A stretch of 64,000 nt of DNA from Schlegelella_A sp036272325 (GTDB lineage: Bacteria > Pseudomonadota > Gammaproteobacteria > Burkholderiales > Burkholderiaceae_C), in NCBI GenBank assembly GCA_036272325.1, contig DATAYY010000022.1, positions 23,494-87,493 on the forward strand. The letters are read 5' to 3'. The stretch's first letter is position 1, and the number at the start of each line of letters is the position of its first letter. This document shows positions 1 to 12,454 of the stretch, piece by piece. A program made the translations under genes and the position numbers. The notes under the pieces were generated by a model. The model ran no database searches and was not told where the DNA came from. It worked only from the letters and a program-made list of their open reading frames with translations.

Positions 1-363
1 ATCGTCGACACTGCCGGCCGACTCGCGACGCAGGCGCACCTGATGGAGGAGCTGAAGAAGATGAAGCGGGTGATCGGCAAGGCAGAGCCCGGCGCGCCGC
101 ACGAGGTGTTGCTCGTGATCGATGGCAACACCGGCCAGAACGCGTTGGCGCAAGTCCAGGCATTCGATGAAGCGCTGCAGCTCACGGGGCTCGTCATCAC
201 CAAGCTCGACGGCACCGCGAAGGGCGGCGTCCTCGCCGCGATCGCACTCTGGTCGCGTTCGCGCGCCGAGCCGCTGCCGGTCTATTTCCTGGGCGTCGGC
301 GAGAAGCTCGCCGATCTGCAGACCTTTCGCGCGCGCGAGTTCGCTGCGGCGCTGGTCGGCTGA
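1..363 (+). CDS. ftsY: Signal recognition particle receptor FtsY, C-terminal part (gene cut by window edge)
   Basis: This is the C-terminal third of the SRP receptor GTPase, which docks ribosome-nascent chain-SRP complexes at the inner membrane. The reading frame is open from base 1 and begins inside the G3 motif (DTAGR). It continues through the G4 motif TKLDG near base 199, the following KGG, and a typical FtsY ending with GVGEKLADL. It stops with TGA at 361-363. Its partner Ffh lies only about 0.9 kb away on the opposite strand. The stop faces that of the DUF2726 gene with one base between them. The 5' part of the gene lies outside the window. Confidence 0.95.
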   Translation: MVDTAGRLATQAHLMEELKKMKRVIGKAEPGAPHEVLLVIDGNTGQNALAQVQAFDEALQLTGLVITKLDGTAKGGVLAAIALWSRSRAEPLPVYFLGVGEKLADLQTFRAREFAAALVG

Positions 364-364
364 G

Positions 365-1192
365 CTAGCGCTTCTCCGGCGGCGGCAGCTCGGCGCTGAC
401 CGACTCGAGGTCGTCGAACCACGAGGTGTTGCTCGGCTCGCGCACTTCGATGACCTCGCCCTTCGACCAGTCGCGGTCGGTGTCGGCAAACGGATCGACC
501 GCCGGGCCGCCTTCGACGTAGGCGTCGCCGAGCGGTGCGCCGGCCAGGGTCGGCTCGTTCATCGCCGCCGCATCGCCGAATGCGGCTTCGCTGAATTCGG
601 CGGCGCCGACCACGGCTGCCGACGCGGCGGTCATCGCCGGGGCCGCCTTCTTCGCCATGAAGGAGGGCACCGCCGGGACGCTCGGCAGGATCTTCTCGCG
701 CGCTGCCTCGATCGAGGGCAGCTTCTCTTCGTTCCAGACGTGGAGCGGGATCTTCGCCGCCTTCAGCGCTCGGGCGACGCGGTCGAGGCGGATGCGCACC
801 TTCTCGTCGAGCTGGTCCAGCGGCGGGCGGACTTCGACGACGGAGACGACCTGCGACGTGACGTCGCAGACGACGAAGTCGACGCACTGGTTGCCGAGCC
901 GGCGCATCCACTCGGCGTACGAGTTGCGCTTCGGGACGCTGAGGAAGCGTGCGAGCGGCACCTGGGCGAGCACCAGGTAGCCGGGCAGCGCAAGCTTCAA
1001 GGTGCTGAACGCCAGCCGCTCCGACGAACGCAGGATGCGCGTCGGCTCGGGCGGCCAGCCGGCCAGGGTGTCGAGCCGCTCCGCAGGCGTCTCGGGCCGA
1101 ATCGGCGGGCCTTGCCGTCGCGCGAGCCACCAGACGAGCGGCACGGCGCAAAGGAGAGCGATCACCGAGATGTGAATGGGATTGAGATCCAT
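365..1192 (-). CDS. DUF2726 family membrane-anchored protein
   Basis: A conserved protein of 275 residues with no assigned function. One hydrophobic segment near residues 8-23 should anchor it in the membrane. The DUF2726 domain covers about residues 55-170 and includes a short Cys-containing stretch (QCVDFVVCD) and a KIPLHVWNEE segment typical of the family. The remainder is an Ala- and acidic-rich low-complexity tail. DUF2726 domains resemble nuclease-type folds in some families, but I see no catalytic motif to rely on. It lies 40 bases downstream of ffh on the same strand and may be co-transcribed with it. Confidence 0.8.
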   Translation of the reverse strand: MDLNPIHISVIALLCAVPLVWWLARRQGPPIRPETPAERLDTLAGWPPEPTRILRSSERLAFSTLKLALPGYLVLAQVPLARFLSVPKRNSYAEWMRRLGNQCVDFVVCDVTSQVVSVVEVRPPLDQLDEKVRIRLDRVARALKAAKIPLHVWNEEKLPSIEAAREKILPSVPAVPSFMAKKAAPAMTAASAAVVGAAEFSEAAFGDAAAMNEPTLAGAPLGDAYVEGGPAVDPFADTDRDWSKGEVIEVREPSNTSWFDDLESVSAELPPPEKR

Positions 1193-1232
1193 CGCTTCCT
1201 TCGCTGCAAACAGGAGCGTCGTGGCGGGCGCC

Positions 1233-2612
<1,380 letters not shown>

Positions 2613-2648
2613 GTCGTCAGGCGATGGACCGTCAGTACACTTCGGTCG

Positions 2649-3488
2649 ATGATTCTACCGTTCGGTCCCGACGCCGGCGCCGTCACGCCGACCGCGCTGG
2701 CGCTCACCGCGCCGAGCGTTGTCGCTCTCGTCTGCTATCTCGCCGCCGCAGTTCCGGGCGAGCGCTATTCGTCGGGGCTGCGGACGGCGTTGCTGATCGG
2801 CTGGATCATGCAGGGCGTCTCGATCGTCATCGATGTCGCCGGCATCGGCTCCGACCGACCCGGCGCGCGCTTCGGCTTCGCGCCCGCGCTCTCGGTGACG
2901 CTCTGGCTCGTCCTCGCCGTCTACGAGTTCGAGAGCCGCCTCGTTCCGCTTCCCGGCGCTCGCCGCGCCCTCGCGACGCTCGGCGTCGCGGTGGTCGTCG
3001 TGGCGTGGTTGTTCCCTGGCCAGGTCCATCCTCAGGCGGCATCGGTGTGGGCGCCGCTGCACTGGCTGCTCGGCATCGCCTCGTACGGCCTGTTCGGCGT
3101 CGCCGTGCTGCACGCGCTGCTTCTGAATCGCGCCGAGCGGCAGATGCGGCGCGCGCCATCGCTCTCCGATCCGACGCCGCAGGGCGTGCCGCTGCTGCGC
3201 CTCGAGAGGCTGACGTTTCGCTTCGTTGCCGCCGGCTTCGTCGTGCTGTCGGCGGCGATCGTGCTCGGCATCTGGTTCAGCGACCACTGGCGCTGGGACC
3301 ACAAGGCGGTGTTCTCGGTCCTCGGCTGGCTCGTCTTCGCGGGCCTGCTCGCCGGCCGGAGCGCCTTCGGCTGGCGCGGCCCGCGTGCAACGCGCGGCGT
3401 CTACGTTGGCGCGGCGCTGCTGCTCCTGGCGTACGTCGGTTCGCGCTTCGTTCTCGAAGTCGTCCTCCACCGGCCGCCTGCGACATAA
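2649..3488 (+). CDS. CcsA/HemX-like cytochrome c assembly membrane protein (YpjD type)
   Basis: A 279-residue polytopic inner membrane protein of the cytochrome c assembly (CcsA/ResC) superfamily, with about eight predicted hydrophobic segments. It has a conserved WAPLHWLLG-type segment and a C-terminal FSDHWRWDHKAVFSVLGW segment, which matches the Trp-rich, His-containing heme-handling motif of the family. The frame is open far upstream, but the ATG at 2649 is where family similarity and membrane character begin, and it avoids overlap with divergent ffh. In betaproteobacteria this gene commonly lies next to ffh and ahead of pilS/pilR. A role in heme or cytochrome biogenesis is inferred from the family. 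Confidence 0.85.
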   Translation: MILPFGPDAGAVTPTALALTAPSVVALVCYLAAAVPGERYSSGLRTALLIGWIMQGVSIVIDVAGIGSDRPGARFGFAPALSVTLWLVLAVYEFESRLVPLPGARRALATLGVAVVVVAWLFPGQVHPQAASVWAPLHWLLGIASYGLFGVAVLHALLLNRAERQMRRAPSLSDPTPQGVPLLRLERLTFRFVAAGFVVLSAAIVLGIWFSDHWRWDHKAVFSVLGWLVFAGLLAGRSAFGWRGPRATRGVYVGAALLLLAYVGSRFVLEVVLHRPPAT

Positions 3489-3494
3489 CCTCCG

Positions 3495-3734
3495 ATGAAA
3501 ATCGTCATCTTCCTGGTTGCCGTCGTCGTCCTGCTGTGGCTGCTGCGCGGCACGGCGACGCGGCGTGGCCCGCGCGGTGGCATGGCGATGCCGCCGACGC
3601 CGCAGCCGATGATCGCGTGCGCCTATTGCGGCGTTCATCTGCCGCGCGACGAGGCGTTGCCGGGCCGTGGCGGCGTCTTCTGCGGCGATGCCCACCGCGC
3701 CGCGTTCGAGGAAGCGGAGGCGAAGAAGCGATGA
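3495..3734 (+). CDS. PP0621-family small protein with Cys-rich finger
   Basis: A 79-residue protein with an N-terminal membrane segment (about residues 2-18). It is followed by a soluble part containing CAYCGVHLPRDEA and then GGVFCGDAHR, a Cys/His arrangement that could bind a metal. This matches the small conserved PP0621 family usually found just upstream of pilS. It starts six bases after the CcsA-like stop and its stop overlaps the pilS start (ATGA), so translational coupling is likely. No function is established. Confidence 0.8.
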   Translation: MKIVIFLVAVVVLLWLLRGTATRRGPRGGMAMPPTPQPMIACAYCGVHLPRDEALPGRGGVFCGDAHRAAFEEAEAKKR

Positions 3735-5596
3735 GCGCAGCGTCGAACTCGCCCGCCGGCCGGCCGCGCCGCCGCACCGTCGTCGACGAGTCATGGTTCG
3801 GTGCTTTCGGCGCCACCGGCGACGCGCCGTCGCTGATGGACGACTCGCGTTTCACCGTCTCGTGGGGGCAGGGCGACGGCGACATCGCCCAGGATCGCTC
3901 GCCGCGCGCCGGGCGCAGCATCGCCGAGACGACCTTCGCCCGCATCTACGGCGCATTCATCGCCGCGCGGGCAGCGATCGGCGTCGCGCTGATCGTGACG
4001 CTGGCGCTGACCGGCGCATTCGGCCTGCGGCCGGGCGGCGCGGTCGTCGCGGTCAGCATCGCCTACGCGGCGCTCACGATCAGCATGTGGCTGCTGCCGC
4101 GCTTTCGCGGCGGTGCGGCGCCGCAGGCGTTCGCACGCCTGAGCAGCCCGCAGTGGCTGGCGACGATCGGCGCCGACCTCGCACTCTTCACGATGCTCCA
4201 CGTCCTCTCGCCGGGGTCGAGCTTCAACTACGTCGCGCTGCTGGTGCTGCCGGTGCTGATGGCCGGAGTGCTGACACCGCGCGTGCTGGCGCTCGCGACG
4301 GCGGCGGTGGCGACGCTGGCGTTGCTCGTCACCGCGTGGCTCGGCATCGTCGCCGGCGGCGATACGCCCTTGTTGATGACGCAGGCGGGCCTCGCGGGCA
4401 GCGGCTTTTTCGTCATCACGGTGCTCGCCGGCGAGCTTGCCGGCCGGCTCGCGCGCGAGGAGCTGAGCGCGCGCGGCAGCCTCGAGATGGCACGCCAGCA
4501 GGCGCAGCTCAACCGGCTCGTCATCGAGGAGATGGTGGACGGCGTGCTGGTCGTCGATCGCGCCGGCAAGGTGCGCGCGGCCAATCCGGCGGCGCGGCGC
4601 CTGCTCGCCCCCGAAGGCATGAGTCGGCCGGCGCCGTTCCAGCTGCGCGCCGCGCCGGCATGGGGAGCGCTGGTGCGCGCCGTCGAGCGTGCGTTCGCGG
4701 AAGCATCGTGGCCCGAGGCCGGTCGCGACGTCGCGATCCAGTTCGCGCCCGGTGCGCACCGGACGTTGCGCGTCCGTGTCCGCTTCACGAGGAAGCGCGA
4801 GCCACCGGCGAGCGAGGAATTCTGCGTCCTCTTTCTCGAGGACGTGCGCAACGTGCAGGCGAGGAGCCGCCAGGAGAAGCTCGCGGCGATGGGCCGCGTC
4901 TCCGCCGGCATCGCCCACGAGATCCGCAATCCGCTCGCCGCGATCTCGCAGGCCAACGCGCTGCTCTCCGAGGACGCGACCGACCCGGCGCAACGCCAGC
5001 TGATGCTGATGGTGACCGAGAACGTCGAGCGGCTGAAGCGGATCGTCGACGACGTGATGGAGGTTGCGCCGGGGCAGGTGCAGGAGGTCGGCGCGATCGA
5101 CGCGACGACGCGGATCGCCGCGATCTGCGCCGAGTGGGCACAGGCCGCAGGCGTCGAGATCGGCGGCATCGGGATGCTCGACGTCGAGCTGCCGGGCGAG
5201 TCGATCGGCGTCCTCTTCGACGACGAGCACCTGCGCCGCGTGCTCGTCAACCTGCTCGACAATGCGCGCCGTCACGCCAGCGACAAGCCCGGCGCGGTGC
5301 TGGTCCGGCTGGCCGCCTCGACGGAGGACGCGGGGCGCGCCGTGTTCAATGTCCTGAGCGACGGCGCGCCGATCGCGGCCGATGTCGAAGCCTATTTGTT
5401 CGAGCCCTTTTTCTCGACCCGTAGCCGCGGCGCCGGTCTCGGCCTTTACATTTGCCGCGAGCTCTGCGAACGATACGGCGCCCGCATCGACTACCGGCTT
5501 CTCGCGCCCGAGGAGCCGCGCCGCAACGACTTCTACGTCGACATGAGGCGCGGCATCGTCCAGGCCGCCGCCGACCGCGCGACGCTCACATCATGA
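3731..5596 (+). CDS. pilS: Sensor histidine kinase PilS (type IV pilus regulation)
   Basis: A 621-residue membrane sensor kinase that phosphorylates PilR and so controls sigma-54-dependent pilin transcription in studied gammaproteobacteria. About six hydrophobic segments occupy residues 75-240. A PAS-like region follows (about 262-375), then the H-box HEIRNPLAAIS with phospho-acceptor His396. The HATPase region has VNLLDNARRH, a G1-like SDGAPI and a G2 segment GAGLGLYICREL. The frame is open upstream, but the ATG at 3731 overlaps the previous stop (ATGA) and fits the family N-terminus. Its stop overlaps the pilR start in the same way. A basic and Gly-rich cytoplasmic lead of about 70 residues precedes the first membrane segment. 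Confidence 0.92.
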   Translation: MSAASNSPAGRPRRRTVVDESWFGAFGATGDAPSLMDDSRFTVSWGQGDGDIAQDRSPRAGRSIAETTFARIYGAFIAARAAIGVALIVTLALTGAFGLRPGGAVVAVSIAYAALTISMWLLPRFRGGAAPQAFARLSSPQWLATIGADLALFTMLHVLSPGSSFNYVALLVLPVLMAGVLTPRVLALATAAVATLALLVTAWLGIVAGGDTPLLMTQAGLAGSGFFVITVLAGELAGRLAREELSARGSLEMARQQAQLNRLVIEEMVDGVLVVDRAGKVRAANPAARRLLAPEGMSRPAPFQLRAAPAWGALVRAVERAFAEASWPEAGRDVAIQFAPGAHRTLRVRVRFTRKREPPASEEFCVLFLEDVRNVQARSRQEKLAAMGRVSAGIAHEIRNPLAAISQANALLSEDATDPAQRQLMLMVTENVERLKRIVDDVMEVAPGQVQEVGAIDATTRIAAICAEWAQAAGVEIGGIGMLDVELPGESIGVLFDDEHLRRVLVNLLDNARRHASDKPGAVLVRLAASTEDAGRAVFNVLSDGAPIAADVEAYLFEPFFSTRSRGAGLGLYICRELCERYGARIDYRLLAPEEPRRNDFYVDMRRGIVQAAADRATLTS

Positions 5597-7140
5597 CCAC
5601 TGCCTCGCATTTCAGCCTGCTCGTCGTCGATGACGAGCCCGACCTGCGCACGCTCTACGAGCTGACGCTCCTGCGCGAGGGCTACGACCTCGACACCGCG
5701 GGCACGGTGCAGGAAGCGCTGCTGCATCTGAAGGATCGCACCTACAGCGCCGTGATCACCGACATGCGGCTGCCGGACGGCAGCGGACTCGACGTCTTGC
5801 GCTGGCTCGAGGAGAGCGGCCGGCGCGAGAAGGCGATCGTGATCACCGCCTACGGCTCCTCGGAGAACGCGGTCGAGGCGCTGAAGGCCGGCGCCTACGA
5901 CTACCTCACCAAGCCAGTCGATCTGAAGCAGTTCCGCGGCGTCGTCGCCTCGGCGCTCGGCCGTGGCGGCAGCGGCGCGCCGACGGTCGATCCGTCGACG
6001 CTGCCGTCGGAGCACCGCGCTTCGGTGCCGGCGCGGCCGCCGCGTCCGGCGGCGGCGGCCGCGCCGGCGGCGCCGGTGAGCGCGGCGCTCGGTCGCATGG
6101 CCGGGCAGTCGATGGCGATGCAGCAGGTGCGCTCGCTGGTCGAGAAGGTCGCGCGCAGCATGGCACCGGTGCTCGTCAGCGGCGAGTCGGGGACCGGCAA
6201 GGAGCTCGTTGCACGCGCCATCCACGAGGTCAGCGCGCGCGGTGCGATGCCTTTCGTGCCGGTCAACTGCAGCGCGATCCCGGAGCAGCTGCTCGAGGCC
6301 GAGTTCTTCGGTTACCGCAAGGGCGCATTTACCGGTGCCAATGACGACCGCGAAGGGTTCTTCCAGGCCGCCAACGGCGGCACCCTCTTCCTCGACGAGA
6401 TCGGCGACCTGCCGCTGTCGATGCAGTCGAAGCTCCTGCGCTCGATCCAGGAGCGATCGGTGCGGCCGGTCGGTGCGGTCGCCGAGCAGCCGGTCGACGT
6501 TCGCTTGCTGAGCGCGACGCACAAGGACCTCGGCGCCGAGGTCCAGACCGGCCAGTTTCGCCAGGACCTCTACTACCGGCTGAACGTCATCCAGATTCGC
6601 GTGCCGCCGCTGCGCGAGCGACTCGAGGACTTGATGGGGATCAGTGAGCGAGTCCTCGAGCGGCTGGCGCGCGATGCCGGCGTCTGGCCGCCGCCACGGC
6701 TGACGCGCGACGCGCTCGTCCACTTGTCTCGCTATCCGTTCCCCGGCAACGTCCGCGAGCTCGAGAATCTGCTCCATCGCGCGGTCGCGCTCTCGGGCGC
6801 CGAGGAGCTCGACGTCTACGATCTCGGCCTGCCCGAATCCGTCTTCACCGACAGCGCTGCCCAGGAGCTCGATCAGGTCGCGGTGGCCGCCGAACCCGGC
6901 GCCGACGCGGTGCGCGGCGTGGCGCGAATGGCGCCGATCGAAGACCCCTTGCCGAGCGATCTCGCTCGCTATCTCGACGATGTCGAGCGCGACATCCTCG
7001 TCCGTGCGCTCGAGCACCACCGTTTCAACCGCACTGCGGCCGGCATCAGCCTCGGCCTGTCGCTGCGCCAGATGCGCTACCGGATGGCGCGCCTCAACGT
7101 CAACGTCGGCGCCGATTCGGGCAGCGCGGATCGCGAGTGA
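5593..7140 (+). CDS. pilR: Response regulator PilR, sigma-54 activator
   Basis: A 515-residue NtrC-family regulator. The receiver domain (1-120) has Asp13/Asp14, phospho-acceptor Asp57 in ITDMRLPDG, and Lys107 in YLTKPVD. A Pro/Ala-rich linker follows (about 135-165). The AAA+ domain has Walker A GESGTGKE (197-204) and the sigma-54 contact loop GAFTGA (244-249). A Fis-type helix-turn-helix lies near the C-terminus. It is coupled to pilS by an ATGA overlap. Its pilin target genes are not in this window. The following ampD start overlaps the pilR stop. Confidence 0.94.
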   Translation: MTTASHFSLLVVDDEPDLRTLYELTLLREGYDLDTAGTVQEALLHLKDRTYSAVITDMRLPDGSGLDVLRWLEESGRREKAIVITAYGSSENAVEALKAGAYDYLTKPVDLKQFRGVVASALGRGGSGAPTVDPSTLPSEHRASVPARPPRPAAAAAPAAPVSAALGRMAGQSMAMQQVRSLVEKVARSMAPVLVSGESGTGKELVARAIHEVSARGAMPFVPVNCSAIPEQLLEAEFFGYRKGAFTGANDDREGFFQAANGGTLFLDEIGDLPLSMQSKLLRSIQERSVRPVGAVAEQPVDVRLLSATHKDLGAEVQTGQFRQDLYYRLNVIQIRVPPLRERLEDLMGISERVLERLARDAGVWPPPRLTRDALVHLSRYPFPGNVRELENLLHRAVALSGAEELDVYDLGLPESVFTDSAAQELDQVAVAAEPGADAVRGVARMAPIEDPLPSDLARYLDDVERDILVRALEHHRFNRTAAGISLGLSLRQMRYRMARLNVNVGADSGSADRE

Positions 7141-7703
7141 GCGGCGGCGACTGGCGCGGCGGCTGGCTGCGCCGCGCGCATTGCATCCGGTCACCGAACT
7201 TCGGGCCGCGACCCGAGGCGACGGTCGTCGACCTGGTCCTGCTGCATTCGATCAGCCTGCCGCCGGGCGAGTTCGGCAGCGACGACATCGAGCGACTGTT
7301 CACGAACCGGCTCGACTGGAGCGCCCATCCGTACTTCGAGACGATCCGCGGAATCGAGGTGTCCGCGCACTTCCTCATCCGCCGTGGCGGTGTCCTCTGT
7401 CAGTTCGTTTCGTGCGACGACCGTGCCTGGCACGCCGGGCCGTCGTCTTGGCAGGGGCGCGAGAATTGCAATGACTTCTCGGTCGGAATCGAGCTCGAAG
7501 GCCTCGAAGGCGAGCCGTTCGACGAGCGCCAGTATCCGGTTCTCGCCACGTTGCTTGGAAGCGTCGCCGACCGCTATCCGATCGCCGCCGTCGCCGGCCA
7601 CGAGCACGTCGCGCCGGGGCGCAAGGCCGACCCCGGCCCAGGCTTCGACTGGCCGTTGCTGCGGCGGTTGAGCGGACCGTCGGCGTTGCGTTTCGCGGCT
7701 TGA
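7137..7703 (+). CDS. ampD: 1,6-anhydro-N-acetylmuramyl-L-alanine amidase AmpD
   Basis: A 188-residue cytosolic zinc amidase of the amidase_2/PGRP fold. It cleaves the lactyl-peptide bond of anhydromuropeptides during peptidoglycan recycling and so also affects AmpR-type beta-lactamase induction where that exists. The predicted zinc ligands are His37 (LLHSIS), His155 (AGHEHV) and Asp165 (RKADPGPGF), which correspond to the classical AmpD triad. It starts with GTG at 7137, overlapping the pilR stop by four bases, which suggests coupling to the pilS/pilR unit. The stop is TGA at 7701-7703. Confidence 0.93.
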   Translation: MSGGDWRGGWLRRAHCIRSPNFGPRPEATVVDLVLLHSISLPPGEFGSDDIERLFTNRLDWSAHPYFETIRGIEVSAHFLIRRGGVLCQFVSCDDRAWHAGPSSWQGRENCNDFSVGIELEGLEGEPFDERQYPVLATLLGSVADRYPIAAVAGHEHVAPGRKADPGPGFDWPLLRRLSGPSALRFAA

Positions 7704-7786
7704 AACCGCGTTTCCGGCAATGCCCTTTCGGCCTCGTGTCAAGGCCGGATCGGCGACAATCGATCCGTGACAAATCTACGGGTTAG

Positions 7787-7802
7787 ACGCTATAGGTAGT
7801 GG
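7787..7802 (+). promoter_or_regulatory. NrdR-box-like site, distal
   Basis: ACGCTATAGGTAGTGG matches the known NrdR box consensus (ACAC-W-ATATAT-W-GTGT) at 12 of 16 positions by hand. It lies immediately upstream of the candidate -35 element of nrdA and 31 bp from the stronger proximal box, the usual spacing of paired NrdR boxes. On its own it would be weak evidence. Confidence 0.6.
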
Positions 7803-7831
7803 TTGTCGAGCGTTCAGACCCTAGATATAGT
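7803..7831 (+). promoter_or_regulatory. Candidate nrdA promoter (sigma-70 type)
   Basis: TTGTCG at 7803-7808 and TATAGT at 7826-7831 are separated by exactly 17 bases. The -10 element lies inside the proximal NrdR-like box, and the -35 abuts the distal one, so bound NrdR would occlude RNA polymerase. Transcription would begin near 7838, giving a 5' leader of about 150 bases before nrdA. Confidence 0.6.
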
Positions 7832-7833
7832 GT
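7818..7833 (+). promoter_or_regulatory. NrdR-box-like site, proximal
   Basis: ACCCTAGATATAGTGT matches the NrdR consensus at 14 of 16 positions by hand and covers the candidate -10 hexamer TATAGT. NrdR is the ATP/dATP-sensing repressor of ribonucleotide reductase genes, and nrdA lies directly downstream. The nrdR gene itself is not in the window. Confidence 0.75.
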
Positions 7834-7988
7834 TCGTCGCGTATCCTGATTTTTGCCTCGACGACCTTCCGCTGCCGGCCCTGGCGGTGCCTGATCGGCG
7901 AGATCATTCGAGCTTCGGCGACGGCGCCGAAGCGATGCCACAAGCGTCCCTGGCGCACACGTACGCCGGGGTACCCAGAGGGGACTCC

Positions 7989-10907
<2,919 letters not shown>

Positions 10908-11004
10908 GCAAGTGCATCACGCGTGCGCGGCGTGAACGAGTACCGTTCTTCGCCGCTCGCGATGCAACAGAGCAACAAAATCGAAGCCGCGGCGTTGATA
11001 TGTC

Positions 11005-11033
11005 TTGGGCTTCAAAGGCATCGATCCGATAAT
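11005..11033 (+). promoter_or_regulatory. Candidate internal promoter for nrdB
   Basis: TTGGGC at 11005-11010 and GATAAT at 11028-11033 are 17 bases apart, 25 bases ahead of the nrdB ATG. The -35 is poor. The 150-base nrdA-nrdB gap holds no other gene and no clear terminator, so nrdB is probably also read from the nrdA promoter. Confidence 0.3.
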
Positions 11034-11057
11034 CCGCCGGTAGAGGAAAACCCCGCA

Positions 11058-12251
11058 ATGCTGGTTTGGGAAGAAGACAGAACCACCGAGAACGTACCTG
11101 CCGCAAGCACCGCGCCGCGCGCGGTTCCCGCTTCGCCGTCGGCCGTCGCTGCGCCCCCTCTCATCTCCGAAGCGACGTTGCCCGTGCAGCGGCCGGTCGC
11201 TCCCGCAACCGCATCGGTCGCCCCGCCGGCCGCGCGGCGGGTGCGCGCTGCCGACAAGCGGATCATCAACGGCAGCACCGACGTCAATCAGCTGGTGCCG
11301 TTCAAGTACAAGTGGGCGTGGGAGAAGTACCTCGCGACCTGCGCGAACCACTGGATGCCGCAGGAAGTGAACATGTCGCGCGACATCGCGACCTGGAAGA
11401 ACCCGAACGGCCTCACCGAGGACGAGCGGCGGATCGTCAAGCGCAACCTCGGCTTTTTCGTCACCGCCGATTCGCTCGCTGCCAACAACATCGTCCTCGG
11501 CACCTATCGCCACATCACGGCGCCCGAGTGCCGCCAGTTTCTGCTGCGCCAGGCGTTCGAGGAGGCGATCCACACCCACGCCTATCAGTACATCGTCGAG
11601 TCGCTCGGGCTGGACGAGGGCGAGATCTTCAACGCCTATCACGAGGTCCAGTCGATCCGCGAGAAGGACGAGTTCCTGCTCCCCTTCATCGAGGCGATCA
11701 TGGACCCGAACTTCCACACCGGGACGGCCGAGAACGACCAGACGCTGCTCAAGTCGCTGATCGTCTTCGCCTGCCTGATGGAAGGGCTCTTCTTCTACGT
11801 CGGCTTCACGCAGATCCTGGCGCTCGGCCGGCAGAACAAGATGACCGGCGCCGCCGAGCAGTACCAGTACATCCTGCGCGACGAGTCGATGCACTGCAAT
11901 TTCGGCATCGACCTCATCAACCAGATCAAGGCCGAGAACCCGCACCTGTGGACGCCCGAGTTCAAGGCCGGAATCCGCGAGCTGTTCGAGAAGGCGGTCG
12001 CCCTCGAATACCGCTACGCGGAGGACACCATGCCGCGCGGGGTGCTCGGCATGAACGCGTCCATGTTCAAGGGCTATCTGCGCTACATCGCCAACCGGCG
12101 GGCGGTGCAGATCGGCCTCCAGGAGCTCTTCCCGAACGAGGAAAACCCGTTCCCGTGGATGAGCGAAATGATCGATCTGAAGAAGGAGCGTAATTTTTTC
12201 GAGACCCGCGTCATCGACTACCAGACTGGTGGTGCGCTGTCGTGGGAGTAG
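11058..12251 (+). CDS. nrdB: Ribonucleoside-diphosphate reductase beta subunit, class Ia
   Basis: The 397-residue ferritin-like radical subunit that partners NrdA. Asp138 (ADSL), Glu169 and His172 (EEAIHTHAY), with radical Tyr176 four residues after His172, match the class Ia di-iron and tyrosyl-radical arrangement. The C-terminus should contact NrdA. The first 65 residues are a Pro/Ala-rich extension absent from Escherichia coli NrdB but common in betaproteobacteria. The ATG at 11058 follows a TAGAGGAAAA ribosome site. The frame is open further upstream to 10923, but without family similarity. Confidence 0.95.
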   Translation: MLVWEEDRTTENVPAASTAPRAVPASPSAVAAPPLISEATLPVQRPVAPATASVAPPAARRVRAADKRIINGSTDVNQLVPFKYKWAWEKYLATCANHWMPQEVNMSRDIATWKNPNGLTEDERRIVKRNLGFFVTADSLAANNIVLGTYRHITAPECRQFLLRQAFEEAIHTHAYQYIVESLGLDEGEIFNAYHEVQSIREKDEFLLPFIEAIMDPNFHTGTAENDQTLLKSLIVFACLMEGLFFYVGFTQILALGRQNKMTGAAEQYQYILRDESMHCNFGIDLINQIKAENPHLWTPEFKAGIRELFEKAVALEYRYAEDTMPRGVLGMNASMFKGYLRYIANRRAVQIGLQELFPNEENPFPWMSEMIDLKKERNFFETRVIDYQTGGALSWE

Positions 12252-12391
12252 AGGCCGTCGCGTGACATCGCGTCGGCAAGTGAGAGATCAAGATTCGCAG
12301 GACCAGAGCGGTGACCACGAGCACCACCGGCCTGCACCCGGATTCATCGGACTGGGGCGCCCCTCCTGGGCAGTTCTCGGGCGATGAATAG

Positions 12392-12423
12392 CCAGCGGCC
12401 AACGACGCGTCGAAGGCCGCTGG
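12392..12423 (+). other. 9-bp inverted repeat ahead of the histone-like gene
   Basis: CCAGCGGCC at 12392-12400 and GGCCGCTGG at 12415-12423 form a perfect 9-bp stem with a 14-base loop, ending about 30 bases before the start codon at 12455. There is no T-run, so it is not a typical terminator. It may be a leader structure affecting the histone-like gene or an RNA 3' end for nrdB. The rest of 12252-12391 holds nothing I recognise. Confidence 0.4.
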
Positions 12424-12454
12424 TTCCATGTCAACTTGATCAAGGAGAAACGTG

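Noticed and set aside
2624..3730. A long in-frame N-terminal extension of PilS
   Set aside because: It runs out of frame through the CcsA-like and PP0621 genes and is Arg/Ala-rich without motifs. The ATG at 3731 with an ATGA overlap is the natural start.
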